Source of the DNA: Streptomyces diastatochromogenes | GTDB taxonomy: Bacteria > Actinomycetota > Actinomycetes > Streptomycetales > Streptomycetaceae | Direction of reading: 5' to 3' | Length of the DNA stretch: 64,000 nucleotides | Assembly: GCA_026913215.1 (NCBI GenBank) | Contig: JAPTYK010000001.1 | Location: forward strand, 7,564,001 to 7,628,000 | Part shown: one piece after another, positions 63,591 through 64,000 of the stretch | Numbering within the stretch: the first letter of the stretch is position 1 | Layout: the number at the start of each line of letters is the position of its first letter | Made by a program: the position numbers and the translations under genes | Notes under the pieces: model-generated | Told to the model about the DNA's origin: nothing | The model's database searches: none | The model's input: the letters and a program-made list of their open reading frames with translations, nothing else

Positions 63591-64000
63591 TCAGGGAACG
63601 ACAACCGTCTTGCCGGCGAGCTTGAACACGGCGAGGTCCTCATGGACCCCCCGCAGCTCCGCCAGCGGACGGCGCTGCGCCACGTGCACCCGCACCTCGC
63701 TGGCGTCCACCTTCGCCACCAGCTCGGCCAGCCGGGCCGCGTCACTGCGCCCGAACACCTGCGCGTTGCGCACCCCGCGCCCGGTCTGCGCCACACCCGG
63801 CGGCACGGTGTTGGCGAACACGCCGCCGTCCACCACCAGATCCACCAGCTTGTCCAGCTCCTCCTGCTGCGGCAGGAACACCAGGTTCAGCACCACGTCG
63901 AACCGCTCACCGGCCACCGCCTCCACCACCGGGGTGGCGGTGTAGTCGATGACCCGCCCCGCCCCGTAGGACGCGACCCGCTCGGCGCTGCCCGGACCGG
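63591..64000 (-). CDS. NADPH-dependent quinone oxidoreductase/zinc-alcohol-dehydrogenase family, C-terminal part
   Basis: The gene enters from the right edge; about 136 residues are visible: VASYGAGRVIDYTATPVVEAV, FDVVLNLVFLPQQEELDKLV, GGVFANTVPPG, then the C-terminal LRGVHEDLAVFKLAGKTVVVP. This is the Rossmann half and C-terminal strand of medium-chain dehydrogenases of the quinone oxidoreductase group (no zinc ligands in the visible part). Lies first in an operon with the O-methyltransferase. It could reduce a naphthoquinone intermediate. Confidence 0.8.
   Translation of the reverse strand, partial: GPGSAERVASYGAGRVIDYTATPVVEAVAGERFDVVLNLVFLPQQEELDKLVDLVVDGGVFANTVPPGVAQTGRGVRNAQVFGRSDAARLAELVAKVDASEVRVHVAQRRPLAELRGVHEDLAVFKLAGKTVVVP

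Overview
The window looks like chromosome from a Streptomyces-type actinomycete. GC is very high throughout, GTG starts are frequent, stop/start overlaps are common, and the families are typical of the genus: MocR regulators, CYP105-like P450 with a 3Fe-4S ferredoxin, MalFG-type permeases without a local ATPase, Tat-exported enzymes and a type III polyketide synthase. I see no rRNA, tRNA, CRISPR array, prophage or transposase. About half of the genes carry small reading-frame breaks, mostly at G or C runs. This points to residual long-read indels rather than mass gene decay, so coordinates below span the whole gene across such breaks.

Layout. 0-18 kb is a mosaic of short units: an APH-like kinase, a tandem-NUDIX/methyltransferase pair, an MFS pump divergent from a MocR regulator with a collagen-like N-terminus, a secreted protein, an RNA-repair-like pair (DUF504/2H ligase plus NYN protein), an RHH/degenerate-Doc toxin-antitoxin pair, a DUF3103 exoprotein, a di-TOBE molybdate-binding protein, two tandem secreted paralogues, and a P450/ferredoxin/methyltransferase group. 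18-36 kb holds a PQQ-repeat lipoprotein, a truncated ABC exporter, then GNAT and methyltransferase, a dimethylformamidase-like protein, a HAD phosphatase, an amidinotransferase, a sugar ABC importer, a radical SAM/SPASM enzyme, a GHMP kinase, NUDIX, an NDP-sugar epimerase and a glycosyltransferase-like gene. Together these suggest an uncharacterised guanidino/sugar pathway.

36-48 kb is redox and scavenging: a Tat-exported sulfatase behind a cysteine-type leader peptide, a MerR/Old Yellow Enzyme pair with a perfect operator, a multicopper oxidase with a membrane partner, a complete tmoABCDE-type diiron aromatic monooxygenase operon lacking its reductase, and a DJ-1 protein divergent from a MocR regulator. 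48-52 kb is a streptogramin-type resistance block: Vgb lyase, Vat acetyltransferase, MFS pump, and a divergent TetR with two matching operators.

52.9-64 kb (running off the right end) is a biosynthetic cluster built around RppA (1,3,6,8-tetrahydroxynaphthalene synthase): two methyltransferases, a MarR regulator, a berberine-bridge-type flavoprotein, a P450, a PapA/condensation-like acyltransferase and a quinone-oxidoreductase-like enzyme. The likely product is a methylated, oxidised and possibly acylated naphthol or naphthoquinone. This is the best candidate for an undescribed system here. The cluster is interspersed with unusual 7-bp and 8-bp tandem arrays and a 1.4-kb low-complexity block.
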